A stretch of 64,000 bases of DNA, taken from assembly GCA_001789965.1 (NCBI GenBank), contig MGBA01000021.1, positions 153,262-217,261 on the forward strand, written 5' to 3'. The DNA is from Candidatus Roizmanbacteria bacterium RIFCSPLOWO2_02_FULL_40_13. Lineage in GTDB: Bacteria > Patescibacteriota > Microgenomatia > UBA1406 > GWC2-37-13. Below the pieces are notes generated by a model. The model was not told the origin of the DNA. It was given only the letters and a program-made list of their open reading frames with translations, and made no database searches. Positions 36,880 through 44,845 of this stretch are shown here, in pieces. The translations under genes and the position numbers were made by a program. Position 1 is the stretch's first letter. Each line of letters opens with the position of its first letter.

Positions 36880-38907
36880 ATGGCATTAATAATAGTAGAA
36901 TCTCCAACAAAAGCGCGCACCTTTAATAGAATCCTAAAAGGACAGGATTACTATGTGTTTGCCACTCTTGGACACATACGAGATCTTCCTACAAAATCCA
37001 TCTCAATCGATTACGAGAAAGATTTTAAACCAACCTATGAAATTATGAAAAAGAAACAGAAGGTAGTAGACCAACTCAAAAAACTGGCAGAAAAAAATAA
37101 AGAAATTATTCTTGCAACAGATCTGGATCGGGAAGGGGAGTCCATTTCATACCACGCAGCGTATATTTTGGGATTTATAAAAGAAGAGTGGCCAAATAGC
37201 GAAGTAAAGAAAAACGGCGTCTCACTAAAACGAATTGTATTCCATGAAATTACACAAAACGCCCTGAATGAAGCTTTAAAAAACCCTGAGGAGTTGCGGT
37301 TTAATCTCGTGAAGGCGCAGCAGGGGAGAAGAATACTTGACCGGATAGTAGGGTACGAGCTCTCCCCTCTTCTATGGACAAAACTGGGGAAGAACTGGCT
37401 ATCAGCAGGAAGAGTACAAACTGTTGCACTGAGGTTTGTAGTCGAGCGAGAGAAAGAAATACGGGCATTCAAACAGGAGACGTATTATCAATTGTTTGGA
37501 ATGTTTAAAAAGGAGATTGATTTTAGAGCAAAACTTATTCAAAAAGAAGGCGTGCCTTATGAGGTTTCTACTAAACTTAAGCTTTTCGCAGGGGACTATG
37601 AGTATATTAAAACAACAATAGATAAAAAGTTATTGGAAGAAATTAAAAAGGATCTCGTAGGAGATAGCTTTGAAGTAGAGGAGATCAAGGAAGAAATGGT
37701 AAAGAGGTATCCCCCACCTCCATTTACTACTTCTCTACTCCAGCAGGATGCAATTAACCGCTTTGGATTTACCTCCAGAATGGTGATGAGACTCGCTCAG
37801 GATCTCTATGAGCGCGGATTGATTACTTATCACCGCACAGATTCATTTAGTCTTTCCACGCACTTTGTGTTCAGAGCGAAGGACTATATCATAGAAAAAT
37901 TCGGAGAAAAATACGCTCTTGAGAAACCAAGAGGGTATAAAACAAGATCAAGGGGAGCACAAGAGGCTCATGAAGCAATCAGACCTACTAAACTCGACCG
38001 GGACGTTGAGGGAATGGTAAAAGAAAAAAAGTTAACTAAAAATCATAAGTTACTTTATGACCTTATTTTTAATCGTGCACTCGCGACTCAGATGAAGGAA
38101 GCAGATCTCAAACAAATTAAGATTTATATAAAAAGCAAAAAGAATTATTTATTTGAATCCACATATCAACAGGTTGTGTTTGACGGATTCTTGAAAGTTC
38201 TCAATCCAAAGTTTGTGGAGAAAGAGCTTATTGATCCAAAGATTAAAAAAGGGGATACGGTTAACCTTCTCAATCTTGAAGATGAGGAAAAACTTACGAG
38301 TCCCCCACCACGATATACAGAAGCCTCTCTTATTAAGATTATGGAAGAGTTTGGAATAGGAAGACCGTCAACTTACTCGCCCATTATCTCGCTTATTCAA
38401 GGAAAATTCTATGTAGACAAAGAAGGTCGCTATTTCAAACCTACCAACTTAGGAGAGGTGATAAGCGATTATCTTTCTTCCGCCTTCCCAGAAATTTTCA
38501 GCACAAGTTTTACCGCTTTCATGGAAGAAGGACTCGATAAGGTGGCTGAAGGAGAGATGGAAGTCCTTACGCTTTTAAAAAGTTTTTATGGCCCCTTTAA
38601 TAAGGAATTGGCTGAAAAGAAACACGATAAACAAAAAATTGAGTTTAAAGAAGAAGATTATGGAAAATGTCCAAAATGTGGAAGCCCATTAACTATGAGA
38701 TTTTCACGTTTCGGAAAGTTCTATGCGTGTACTACATATCCTAAATGTAAGTACACAAAAGCCTTTTTAAAAACAGTACAAGGTAAGAAATGCCCCAAGT
38801 GTTCAGGGAATATTGTGGTAAGATATAGTAAATCAAAAAAGCGTTTTTACGGCTGTGAAAACTACCCAAAATGTGATTTTGTAGCTTTTGCCTGGAAGGA
38901 TTTATGA
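36880..38907 (+). CDS. topA: DNA topoisomerase I (type IA)
   Basis: 675 residues. Toprim start ALIIVESPTKARTFNRIL with ATDLDREGESISYH, and the active tyrosine Tyr317 in LITYHRTDSF. SAGRVQTVALRFVVERE and GIGRPSTYSPII are further signatures. The C terminus has two four-cysteine zinc ribbons (CPKCGSPLTMRFSRFGKFYAC and CPKCSGNIVVRYSKSKKRFY...C). It relaxes negative supercoils by single-strand passage. Its stop overlaps pyrG by 4 bases. Upstream lies AT-rich sequence with no clean -10. Confidence 0.97.
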   Translation: MALIIVESPTKARTFNRILKGQDYYVFATLGHIRDLPTKSISIDYEKDFKPTYEIMKKKQKVVDQLKKLAEKNKEIILATDLDREGESISYHAAYILGFIKEEWPNSEVKKNGVSLKRIVFHEITQNALNEALKNPEELRFNLVKAQQGRRILDRIVGYELSPLLWTKLGKNWLSAGRVQTVALRFVVEREKEIRAFKQETYYQLFGMFKKEIDFRAKLIQKEGVPYEVSTKLKLFAGDYEYIKTTIDKKLLEEIKKDLVGDSFEVEEIKEEMVKRYPPPPFTTSLLQQDAINRFGFTSRMVMRLAQDLYERGLITYHRTDSFSLSTHFVFRAKDYIIEKFGEKYALEKPRGYKTRSRGAQEAHEAIRPTKLDRDVEGMVKEKKLTKNHKLLYDLIFNRALATQMKEADLKQIKIYIKSKKNYLFESTYQQVVFDGFLKVLNPKFVEKELIDPKIKKGDTVNLLNLEDEEKLTSPPPRYTEASLIKIMEEFGIGRPSTYSPIISLIQGKFYVDKEGRYFKPTNLGEVISDYLSSAFPEIFSTSFTAFMEEGLDKVAEGEMEVLTLLKSFYGPFNKELAEKKHDKQKIEFKEEDYGKCPKCGSPLTMRFSRFGKFYACTTYPKCKYTKAFLKTVQGKKCPKCSGNIVVRYSKSKKRFYGCENYPKCDFVAFAWKDL

Positions 38908-40562
38908 AAAAGACAAAGTATATCTTCGTTTCAGGTGGAGTAGTTTCCGGAATCGGAAAAGGTTTTACCTCCGCCTCTATCGGCCTCCTGCTTAAATCTG
39001 CGGGCTATAAAGTCACCCCCATAAAGTTTGAGAATTATCTTAATGTCGATGCCGGCACGATTAATCCCATAGAACACGGAGACCCATTTTTATGTGAAGA
39101 CGGCACAGAGGCTGATATGGACATCGGGACTTACGAAAAGTTCTTAGATGAGAACATGACCAAGGATAATTTCGTGACAATGGGCCAAATTTACAAGACA
39201 GTTATTGATCGTGAAAGAAGGTTTGAATACGACGGTGAAGACGTAGAAGCCATTCCCCACATCACCAATGAGATTACCGACAGAATTAATTCACTTGCAA
39301 AAAAGAAAGACGCAGATGTTGTTCTCGTAGAACTTGGAGGTACGGCTGGAGAATACCAAAATATTTTTTACTATGAAGCTTCCCGAATCATGACCTTAAA
39401 AAATCCGGGAGATGTAGTACACGTTCATGTGAGTTACGTGCCAACTCCTTCTCACCTGGGAGAGCCGAAAACTAAGCCAACTCAGTTATCAGTTCGCCTT
39501 CTCAATTCAATGGGAATCCAGCCTGACTTTATAGTAGCCCGTTCTGAGGAGATGCTTGATCAAAGAAGAATCGACAGGTTTGCTCTCTTTTGTAACGTAC
39601 ATCCTGAAAATGTAATCTCCAATCCAAATGTAGAAAACGTGTATGAAATCCCGTTGGTTCTCCATGAACAGAAATTTGAGCAAAAGATTTTAAGGAAACT
39701 AGGATTACCGGTCAAGACTCCCAATCTCTCAAAGTGGAAAAAACTTCTCAATCTTATAACTGCAAAAAAAGATAAGGAAGTAGAGATTGTAATCGTTGGC
39801 AAATACTTTGGAACTGGAAACTTTCAATTAAAAGACTCATACGCCGCTCTTTTTGATGCTATTGATCATGCAGCTTTTCATAATAAAGTTAAGGTTAAAA
39901 CACGCTGGGTGGATGCGCAAAAAGTAGAAAAAAATGGAGTAGGTCTTATCGGGAAACCTGATGGAATCATAGTTCCGATCGGTTGGGGTGAACGGGGCGC
40001 GGAGGGAATGATACAAGCTGCTTCGTATGCTCGTGAAAAAAAGATTCCCTACCTTGGACTTTGTTATGGGATGCAGCTTGCAGCAATATCATTCGCGCGA
40101 GATATTCTTGGCCTAAAAGACGCCAATACAACAGAAAACAAACCAAAAACGAAAAATCCCATTATCGGACTCATCAAAAATCAAAAAAAGATACTCAAAG
40201 AACGCGCATATGGAGGAACTATGAGACTGGGCGGTTGGGACGCAGTTGTTAAAAAGGGCACTACTACGAGCAAGATCTATGACAAATATAAAGGGTTCAC
40301 AAACAAGAATAAAGGACTCACAAGCGAGCGTCATAGACACCGATATGAGTTTAATAATACATATGCAAAAAGATTTGAAGATAAAGGAATGACGATAAGT
40401 GCCAGGTCTCAGAGAGAAAACCTCGTAGAAATTATCGAACTTAATAAAAAGCTGCATCCGTTTTACCTGGGAACGCAAGGACATCCTGAGTATAAAAGCC
40501 GCCCTCTGACGCCCCACCCAATATTTTCTGCGTTTATCGCTGCTTGTAAAGAAACTCCGTAA
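38904..40562 (+). CDS. pyrG: CTP synthase
   Basis: 552 residues. N-terminal synthetase domain: YIFVSGGVVSGIGKGFTSAS, EDGTEADMDIGTYEKF and ELGGTAGEYQN. C-terminal class I glutaminase domain: nucleophile Cys387 in LGLCYGMQLA, and the His/Glu pair in GTQGHPEYKSRP. It makes CTP from UTP, ATP and glutamine. Coupled to topA by a 4-base overlap; an rplS promoter follows its stop. Confidence 0.97.
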   Translation: MKKTKYIFVSGGVVSGIGKGFTSASIGLLLKSAGYKVTPIKFENYLNVDAGTINPIEHGDPFLCEDGTEADMDIGTYEKFLDENMTKDNFVTMGQIYKTVIDRERRFEYDGEDVEAIPHITNEITDRINSLAKKKDADVVLVELGGTAGEYQNIFYYEASRIMTLKNPGDVVHVHVSYVPTPSHLGEPKTKPTQLSVRLLNSMGIQPDFIVARSEEMLDQRRIDRFALFCNVHPENVISNPNVENVYEIPLVLHEQKFEQKILRKLGLPVKTPNLSKWKKLLNLITAKKDKEVEIVIVGKYFGTGNFQLKDSYAALFDAIDHAAFHNKVKVKTRWVDAQKVEKNGVGLIGKPDGIIVPIGWGERGAEGMIQAASYAREKKIPYLGLCYGMQLAAISFARDILGLKDANTTENKPKTKNPIIGLIKNQKKILKERAYGGTMRLGGWDAVVKKGTTTSKIYDKYKGFTNKNKGLTSERHRHRYEFNNTYAKRFEDKGMTISARSQRENLVEIIELNKKLHPFYLGTQGHPEYKSRPLTPHPIFSAFIAACKETP

Positions 40563-40566
40563 ATGA

Positions 40567-40572
40567 TAAAAT
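40567..40572 (+). promoter_or_regulatory. Promoter -10 of the L19-YraN gene, leaderless geometry
   Basis: TAAAAT preceded by TGA (extended -10 form), 9 bases before the ATG at 40582 and just after the pyrG stop. Confidence 0.55.
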
Positions 40573-40581
40573 AATACATTC

Positions 40582-41277
40582 ATGGCAAATTCATACGTTT
40601 TGAAAGACAAATCGTTTTCTGTGGGCGACACAATTGCAATAAAATATCGCATTAAAGAGGACGGGAAAGACAGACAACAAGAATTTAAAGGACTTCTGAT
40701 ACAGGTAAAAGGAAAAACCCTTGACACGAAAACATTCACTACGCGAAAAGTAACACGTTCGGGAATAGGGGTTGAACGAATAATTCCGCTTAACTCTCCA
40801 AACCTTGTCGAAGTAAAATTAGTTAAAAAAGGAACATTTAAAAAAGCAAAACTCTACTTTGTCCGCAATCTTTCAGAAAAAGAAATACGTCACAAGATTT
40901 ATCGCCAAAAAATGACCTCTGGAAATCTTACCACCGGTAAGATCGGAGAATCTCTTGCGACAAGATACCTTCAAAATAAAGGCTTCAAAATACTTCATAA
41001 AAACTACCGACACGGAAAAACCGAGATTGATATCATTGCGGAAAAACAAAAGAAAATTCATTTTATTGAAGTAAAAACCCGCACAAGTATTATCAAAGGA
41101 AAACCGTATGAAGCGGTACGGAAATGGAAGATTGCACATTTATTAACGACCGCCAATTTTTTCCTCTTGCAAAGTGGGAAAAAAAGAAATAGACTTTCAC
41201 TTGATGTGATCTCGATAGTGCTCGATTCTCAGAAAAGAATAAGCACTATAGATCACTACCTGAATGTTCACATATAA
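40582..41277 (+). CDS. rplS: Fusion: ribosomal protein L19 + YraN/UPF0102 nuclease-like domain
   Basis: 231 residues in one frame. Residues 1 to about 108 are L19: SFSVGDTIAIKYRI, EFKGLLIQVKG, TRSGIGVERIIPLNSP and AKLYFVRNLSEKEI. Residues about 113-231 are a complete YraN-type domain: TTGKIGESLATRYLQNKGF, the restriction-like core NYRHGKTEIDII with the acidic pair, and IHFIEVKTRT. L19 sits at the subunit interface of the ribosome; YraN is of unclear function, in the endonuclease superfamily. The two are usually neighbours as separate genes. Met111 (ATG at 40912) stands exactly at the junction and could start a separate YraN product. Confidence 0.85.
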   Translation: MANSYVLKDKSFSVGDTIAIKYRIKEDGKDRQQEFKGLLIQVKGKTLDTKTFTTRKVTRSGIGVERIIPLNSPNLVEVKLVKKGTFKKAKLYFVRNLSEKEIRHKIYRQKMTSGNLTTGKIGESLATRYLQNKGFKILHKNYRHGKTEIDIIAEKQKKIHFIEVKTRTSIIKGKPYEAVRKWKIAHLLTTANFFLLQSGKKRNRLSLDVISIVLDSQKRISTIDHYLNVHI

Positions 41278-41285
41278 AAACCAGG

Positions 41286-41294
41286 AAGGGGGTG
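41286..41294 (+). promoter_or_regulatory. Shine-Dalgarno of the TM-helix protein gene
   Basis: AAGGGGGTG ends 6 bases before ATG 41301. It favours this ATG over the GTG at 41292, which lies inside the site. Confidence 0.7.
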
Positions 41295-41300
41295 ATACAT

Positions 41301-41951
41301 ATGTTTGAAGCGGTAAACAGTATAATGGCCCGCTTCTGGATTCAGCTGCTGGATTTCCTTCCTCGTTTCTTCGGAGGCCTTTTGATTCTCGTAATAGGTC
41401 TTGTAATAGCTGGAATACTCAAAAGCGTTTTGATAAGTCTATTTCGCTTAGTGAGATTAGACAGACTATTTGCAAGAACTAAATTAGTAGGTCAACAAGA
41501 GACAAAACTGTGGGAGGACATTCTTACGGAGATCGTACGATGGACAGTAATCCTGCTTTTCCTTGTGCCAACACTTGAAGTGTGGGGATTGCAAAGAGCA
41601 ACCGGCGTAGTCAATCAATTTCTACTCTACCTGCCAAACGTAATCGTTGCGGTAGTTATGGGGTTTGTCGGTCTCGTATTGTCTAACCTGGTCGCTGAAG
41701 TAGTCAGAAACGGCGTACGCTCAATGAGAGGTGCTTCGGCAAACGCACTTGCGACACTAGCAAAAGCTTCAATGCTCTTTTTTACGGCATTGGTAGTCTT
41801 AAATCAGCTAGGAGTTGCACAGGATCTTGTTAGAATCCTATTTACAGCTATAGTAGGAATGCTCGCTGTAGCAGGAGGATTGGCATTTGGACTTGGAGGT
41901 AGAGAGCACGCAAAAGACCTATTAGACAGCCTGAAAAAGAATATAAAATAA
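41301..41951 (+). CDS. Small membrane protein of the mechanosensitive-channel TM-helix family
   Basis: 216 residues from the ATG at 41301. Four to five membrane segments in two similar halves: FLPRFFGGLLILVIGLVIAG with IVRWTVILLFLVPTLEVWG, and YLPNVIVAVVMGFVGLVLSN with LAKASMLFFTALVVLNQLG. The end LAVAGGLAFGLGGREHAKDL is the PF05552-type helix of MscS relatives, but the MscS beta domain is absent. It may form or modulate a small channel; function unproven. Strong Shine-Dalgarno suggests high expression. Confidence 0.78.
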   Translation: MFEAVNSIMARFWIQLLDFLPRFFGGLLILVIGLVIAGILKSVLISLFRLVRLDRLFARTKLVGQQETKLWEDILTEIVRWTVILLFLVPTLEVWGLQRATGVVNQFLLYLPNVIVAVVMGFVGLVLSNLVAEVVRNGVRSMRGASANALATLAKASMLFFTALVVLNQLGVAQDLVRILFTAIVGMLAVAGGLAFGLGGREHAKDLLDSLKKNIK

Positions 41952-41983
41952 GGCTAAGTGTCAAATTAAAGAGCATTTTTTGC

Positions 41984-41989
41984 TATAAT
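41984..41989 (+). promoter_or_regulatory. Promoter -10 of tRNA-Glu
   Basis: TGCTATAAT (extended -10), 46 bases before the tRNA. A start near 41996 would give a leader made almost wholly of the paired hairpins. Confidence 0.65.
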
Positions 41990-42001
41990 GCTTCTATTGG
42001 C

Positions 42002-42038
42002 CCGCGCTTAGCGCGGTTTATGCCGAGCTGAACTTGGC
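42002..42038. repeat. Paired hairpins in the tRNA-Glu leader
   Basis: Hairpin 1 CCGCGC-TTA-GCGCGG (42002-42016, 6 pairs) and hairpin 2 GCCGAG-CTGAA-CTTGGC (42022-42038, 6 pairs with one G-T). The last three bases are the first three of tRNA-Glu, so hairpin 2 competes with its acceptor stem. Same plan as the element at 52942, including the GC-TTA-GC loop. Confidence 0.65.
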
Positions 42039-42112
42039 CCCATCGTCTAGCGGCCCAGGACGTCAGGTTTTCATCCTGAAGATCGAGGGTTCGAATCCCT
42101 CTGGGGTCACCA
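42036..42112 (+). tRNA. tRNA-Glu (anticodon TTC)
   Basis: 77 bases with the 3' CCA encoded: acceptor GGCCCCA/TGGGGTC, anticodon stem TCAGG/CCTGA with loop TTTTCAT (anticodon TTC, codons GAA/GAG), T arm GAGGG/CCCTC, discriminator A. Its 5' end overlaps the second of two leader hairpins. Confidence 0.95.
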
Positions 42113-42146
42113 TCTTTCGTTGCTATGAAAAAAGCCCGACGAAAAC

Positions 42147-42377
42147 TTATTTTGACAACACCGTAAAAAAAAGGTAGCCTGAGAATAATACTAGAACAAT
42201 TAAAAGAAGGATAAGAAATATAGACATTCCGATAAAACGAAATGGTTTGAAGGATGGTGGAGCTTGTTGCAAATATGGAGTTGGGGGCTCATGATCTGGC
42301 ACTTGACCAATCACAGGAGCAACTGAAGAAGAATCTTTAACAACTTTTTTTGCAGAAGTATTTAACTTTTGAGGCAT
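42147..42377 (-). CDS. Small Pro-rich single-pass membrane protein, unknown function
   Basis: 76 residues: a polar, proline-rich N-terminal half of about 45 residues, one strong membrane helix (about 50-73, IFLILLLIVLVLFSGYLFF) and almost no tail. No known domain is recognised. It is probably real: a good promoter (TTGATT, 17-base spacer, TATAGT) lies 6 bases before the ATG. It is convergent with tRNA-Glu and divergent from the aldo-keto reductase. Confidence 0.6.
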   Translation of the reverse strand: MPQKLNTSAKKVVKDSSSVAPVIGQVPDHEPPTPYLQQAPPSFKPFRFIGMSIFLILLLIVLVLFSGYLFFTVLSK

Positions 42378-42383
42378 AGGTAA

Positions 42384-42412
42384 ACTATAAACGAGGCACT
42401 AAAAATAATCAA
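42384..42412 (-). promoter_or_regulatory. Promoter of the small membrane protein gene (-35 and -10)
   Basis: Minus strand: TTGATT, exactly 17 bases, then TATAGT, then 6 bases to the ATG. One of the few places where both boxes are clear, and it predicts a leaderless transcript. Confidence 0.7.
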
Positions 42413-42425
42413 TTAATCAATTCTG

Positions 42426-43475
42426 ATGCAATATAGAATCGTTGGCAAATCAAATCTAAAAGTCTCAGAAATTTGTCTTGGATCGATGAATTGGGGTGAA
42501 CAGAATACAGAGGTTGAAGCTCATGAACAATTAGATTACGCAATCTCTCAAGGTATAAACTTCATCGACACTGCGGAAATTTACCCCGTTCCACCCAACC
42601 CTCTTTCCCAAGGTAGAACAGAAAAATACATAGGAAGTTGGCTTAAAAAGAAAGGAAATAGAAAAAAGCTAATTATTGCTTCTAAGGTAACAGGTCATGA
42701 TAAAAGTTTAAGATATATTCGCGGAGGATTTACTCCCAGGCTTAATAAAAAAAACATTCAATCGGCATTAAACGGTTCACTCAAAAGATTACAAACAGAT
42801 TATATTGATCTGTATCAGTTACATTGGCCGGATAGAAATACAAATTATTTTGGAGAAAGAGCTTATAAACACGACCCTAAAGATCAGGCAATTCCCATTG
42901 AGGAGACGCTTGAGGCACTGAAAGATTTTATAAAAGAAGGAAAGATTAGATATGTGGGAGTCTCAAACGAAACGGCATGGGGACTCATGGAGTCCTTAAA
43001 AGCTTCCAAAGAGAAGAATTTGCCACGAATTCAAAGCATTCAAAACCCATACAACCTAATACTTAGAGAGTATGAAACTTCTTTAGCCGAAGTATGCATA
43101 AAAGAAGATATAAGTCTTCTCGTTTACTCTCCTCTTGCTTTTGGAGTCTTGACTGGAAAATATCTTGATGGTAAAACGCCAAAAGGTTCGAGATTTGATC
43201 ATGCAAGAGGACGAAATAGGCCTCGGTATGACCCACCACATGCACAGATAGCAATTAAGAAGTATGTTGATCTTGCAAAAAAGCACGGTCTTGATCCTGC
43301 CCAAATGGCAATTGCCTTTGTAAATTCGAGGCCGTTTGTTACAAGCACTATTATTGGCGCTACATCAGTAGATCAACTCAAGACGGATATAGAAAGCAAA
43401 AATGTAAAGTTAGAAAAAAATATTCTTATTGAGATTGAAAAAATTCACGAAGAAAACCCAAATCCTATAACGTAA
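42426..43475 (+). CDS. Aldo-keto reductase (Tas-like)
   Basis: 349 residues, TIM barrel. The catalytic tetrad is Asp48 (NFIDTAEIY), Tyr53, Lys87 (IIASKVTG) and His133 (DLYQLHWPDR). IIGATSVDQLKTDIES is the NADP-binding end. The loop length and PNPLSQGRTEKYIG match the Tas/YgdS-type subfamily. It reduces carbonyls with NADPH; the substrate is unknown. Its last 11 bases overlap rsmI on the other strand. Confidence 0.92.
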   Translation: MQYRIVGKSNLKVSEICLGSMNWGEQNTEVEAHEQLDYAISQGINFIDTAEIYPVPPNPLSQGRTEKYIGSWLKKKGNRKKLIIASKVTGHDKSLRYIRGGFTPRLNKKNIQSALNGSLKRLQTDYIDLYQLHWPDRNTNYFGERAYKHDPKDQAIPIEETLEALKDFIKEGKIRYVGVSNETAWGLMESLKASKEKNLPRIQSIQNPYNLILREYETSLAEVCIKEDISLLVYSPLAFGVLTGKYLDGKTPKGSRFDHARGRNRPRYDPPHAQIAIKKYVDLAKKHGLDPAQMAIAFVNSRPFVTSTIIGATSVDQLKTDIESKNVKLEKNILIEIEKIHEENPNPIT

Positions 43476-44151
43476 AAATTAGTGTGAGTTCGCCTTTGTA
43501 GGTTTGTTTGGATAGTTCTTCGGGTTTTCCTCGCAATACTTCTTGAAATTTTTTAGTCATTTCACGTGCGATGACAACTTCAGCGCTAGAATTCATCTCT
43601 GAGAGAATCCGTAACGATTCATTGATTCGTTGTGAAGACTCGAATGCAATAAAGACTATTTCTTTATCGATCTCGTTTAGTTTCTGCAACGAATTTAAGA
43701 GCTTGATCAAATCATTTCGTCTTTTTGGGAAAAAGCCTACAAACATCCACTTTTTAGCCTGTAAACCTGAAAGAACTAAGGCATTTGTAACAGATGATGA
43801 ACCCGGAATAGAATCATATGGGATATTTCGCTTGACCACTTCTTTTACAAGCAAGAATCCAGGATCTGACACTAAAGGAGTGCCTGCGTCTGATATTAGT
43901 GAAACGTTCTGCTCACTTTCTAAATAACCTAGGACTTCAGGTAGCTTTTCAAATTCAACTTCTTTATAATAAGAAATTGATTTCTGATTGGATTTTGGCT
44001 TGAGATTGAAGATTCTTTCGATTCCGCTCAGAAGTTTTTGATAGGATCGGGTATCCTCGGCAAGAATAATATCGGAGTCAACTAAAGTCCTTGCCTGACG
44101 ATACGAAAGATCATCCAGATTGCCGATTGGTGTCGAAACTATATATAGCAT
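43465..44151 (-). CDS. rsmI: 16S rRNA 2'-O-methyltransferase RsmI
   Basis: 228 residues of the tetrapyrrole-methylase fold. MLYIVSTPIGNLDDLS is the canonical RsmI start, AEDTRSYQKLL and SDAGTPLVSDPG are SAM-site loops, and FVGFFPKRRNDL follows. It methylates the 2'-OH of C1402 in the decoding centre. The start codon overlaps that of the divergent DedA gene by 2 bases. Confidence 0.95.
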   Translation of the reverse strand: MLYIVSTPIGNLDDLSYRQARTLVDSDIILAEDTRSYQKLLSGIERIFNLKPKSNQKSISYYKEVEFEKLPEVLGYLESEQNVSLISDAGTPLVSDPGFLLVKEVVKRNIPYDSIPGSSSVTNALVLSGLQAKKWMFVGFFPKRRNDLIKLLNSLQKLNEIDKEIVFIAFESSQRINESLRILSEMNSSAEVVIAREMTKKFQEVLRGKPEELSKQTYKGELTLIFTL

Positions 44152-44773
44152 GGAAACATTTACTCAAATTGTCAACTTCTCGAATTTAGAGTCAATTATA
44201 TCAACAATAGGTTACTTAGGTATCTTTACAATCGTATTTGCAGAATCAGGACTCTTTTTTGGCTTTTTTCTTCCCGGAGATAGTCTCCTCTTTACTTCGG
44301 GATTTCTCGCCTCTCAAGGGCTATTAGACATTCGTTTATTAGCGCTTGGATGTTTTCTCGCTGCCGTACTTGGTGACAGTGTTGGCTATGCATTTGGCCA
44401 TAAATTTGGAAAAAGACTCTTCCATAAAAAGGACTCTCTTTTGTTTCATAAAGAAAACCTTGAGAAGACAAAGCGTTTTTACCAGAAACACGGAAAGAAA
44501 ACGATAGTTTTAGCACGGTTTTTGCCAATTATCAGGACATTTGCCCCAATCGTAGCGGGTATAGGAGATATGGACTACAGGACATTTCTCGCCTACAATA
44601 TAATAGGTGGAATAGTTTGGGCTATAGGTCTCACTGTGGCGGGTTACTTCCTCGGAAGGGCTATTCCTGATGTTGACAAGTATCTTATCCCTATCATTGC
44701 AGGAATCGTCCTTCTTTCACTCATTCCAAGCGTTGTTCACCTCCTTAGAGAAAGAGCAAAGAGTAAAAGGTAA
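44150..44773 (+). CDS. DedA-family membrane protein
   Basis: 207 residues from the ATG at 44150; a farther start at 44120 would lie inside rsmI. GYLGIFTIVFAESGLFFGFF, FFLPGDSLLFTSG, GHKFGKRLF and ARFLPIIRTFAPIVAG are the DedA/SNARE-associated (VTT) motifs; the Arg in the last block is functionally essential in known members. Five to six membrane segments. DedA proteins act as lipid scramblases, including undecaprenyl phosphate recycling, which would feed the wall and glycan pathways here (inference). Confidence 0.9.
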   Translation: METFTQIVNFSNLESIISTIGYLGIFTIVFAESGLFFGFFLPGDSLLFTSGFLASQGLLDIRLLALGCFLAAVLGDSVGYAFGHKFGKRLFHKKDSLLFHKENLEKTKRFYQKHGKKTIVLARFLPIIRTFAPIVAGIGDMDYRTFLAYNIIGGIVWAIGLTVAGYFLGRAIPDVDKYLIPIIAGIVLLSLIPSVVHLLRERAKSKR

Positions 44774-44805
44774 TCCATCTTAGTGATTTCTATTTCACAA
44801 GCTGC

Positions 44806-44811
44806 TATAAT
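44806..44811 (+). promoter_or_regulatory. Promoter -10 of uvrB
   Basis: TGCTATAAT (extended -10), 34 bases before the ATG, so a leader of about 27 bases without a Shine-Dalgarno. Confidence 0.55.
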
Positions 44812-44845
44812 GAAAGGTTGTCTTTTGTTTTCAAAATAACTTTTC

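Noticed and set aside
40113..40739. A 208-residue minus-strand frame across the pyrG/L19 boundary
   Set aside because: It runs opposite to two clear genes and their promoter, and its translation is low-complexity hydrophobic and Ser-rich with no recognisable domain.
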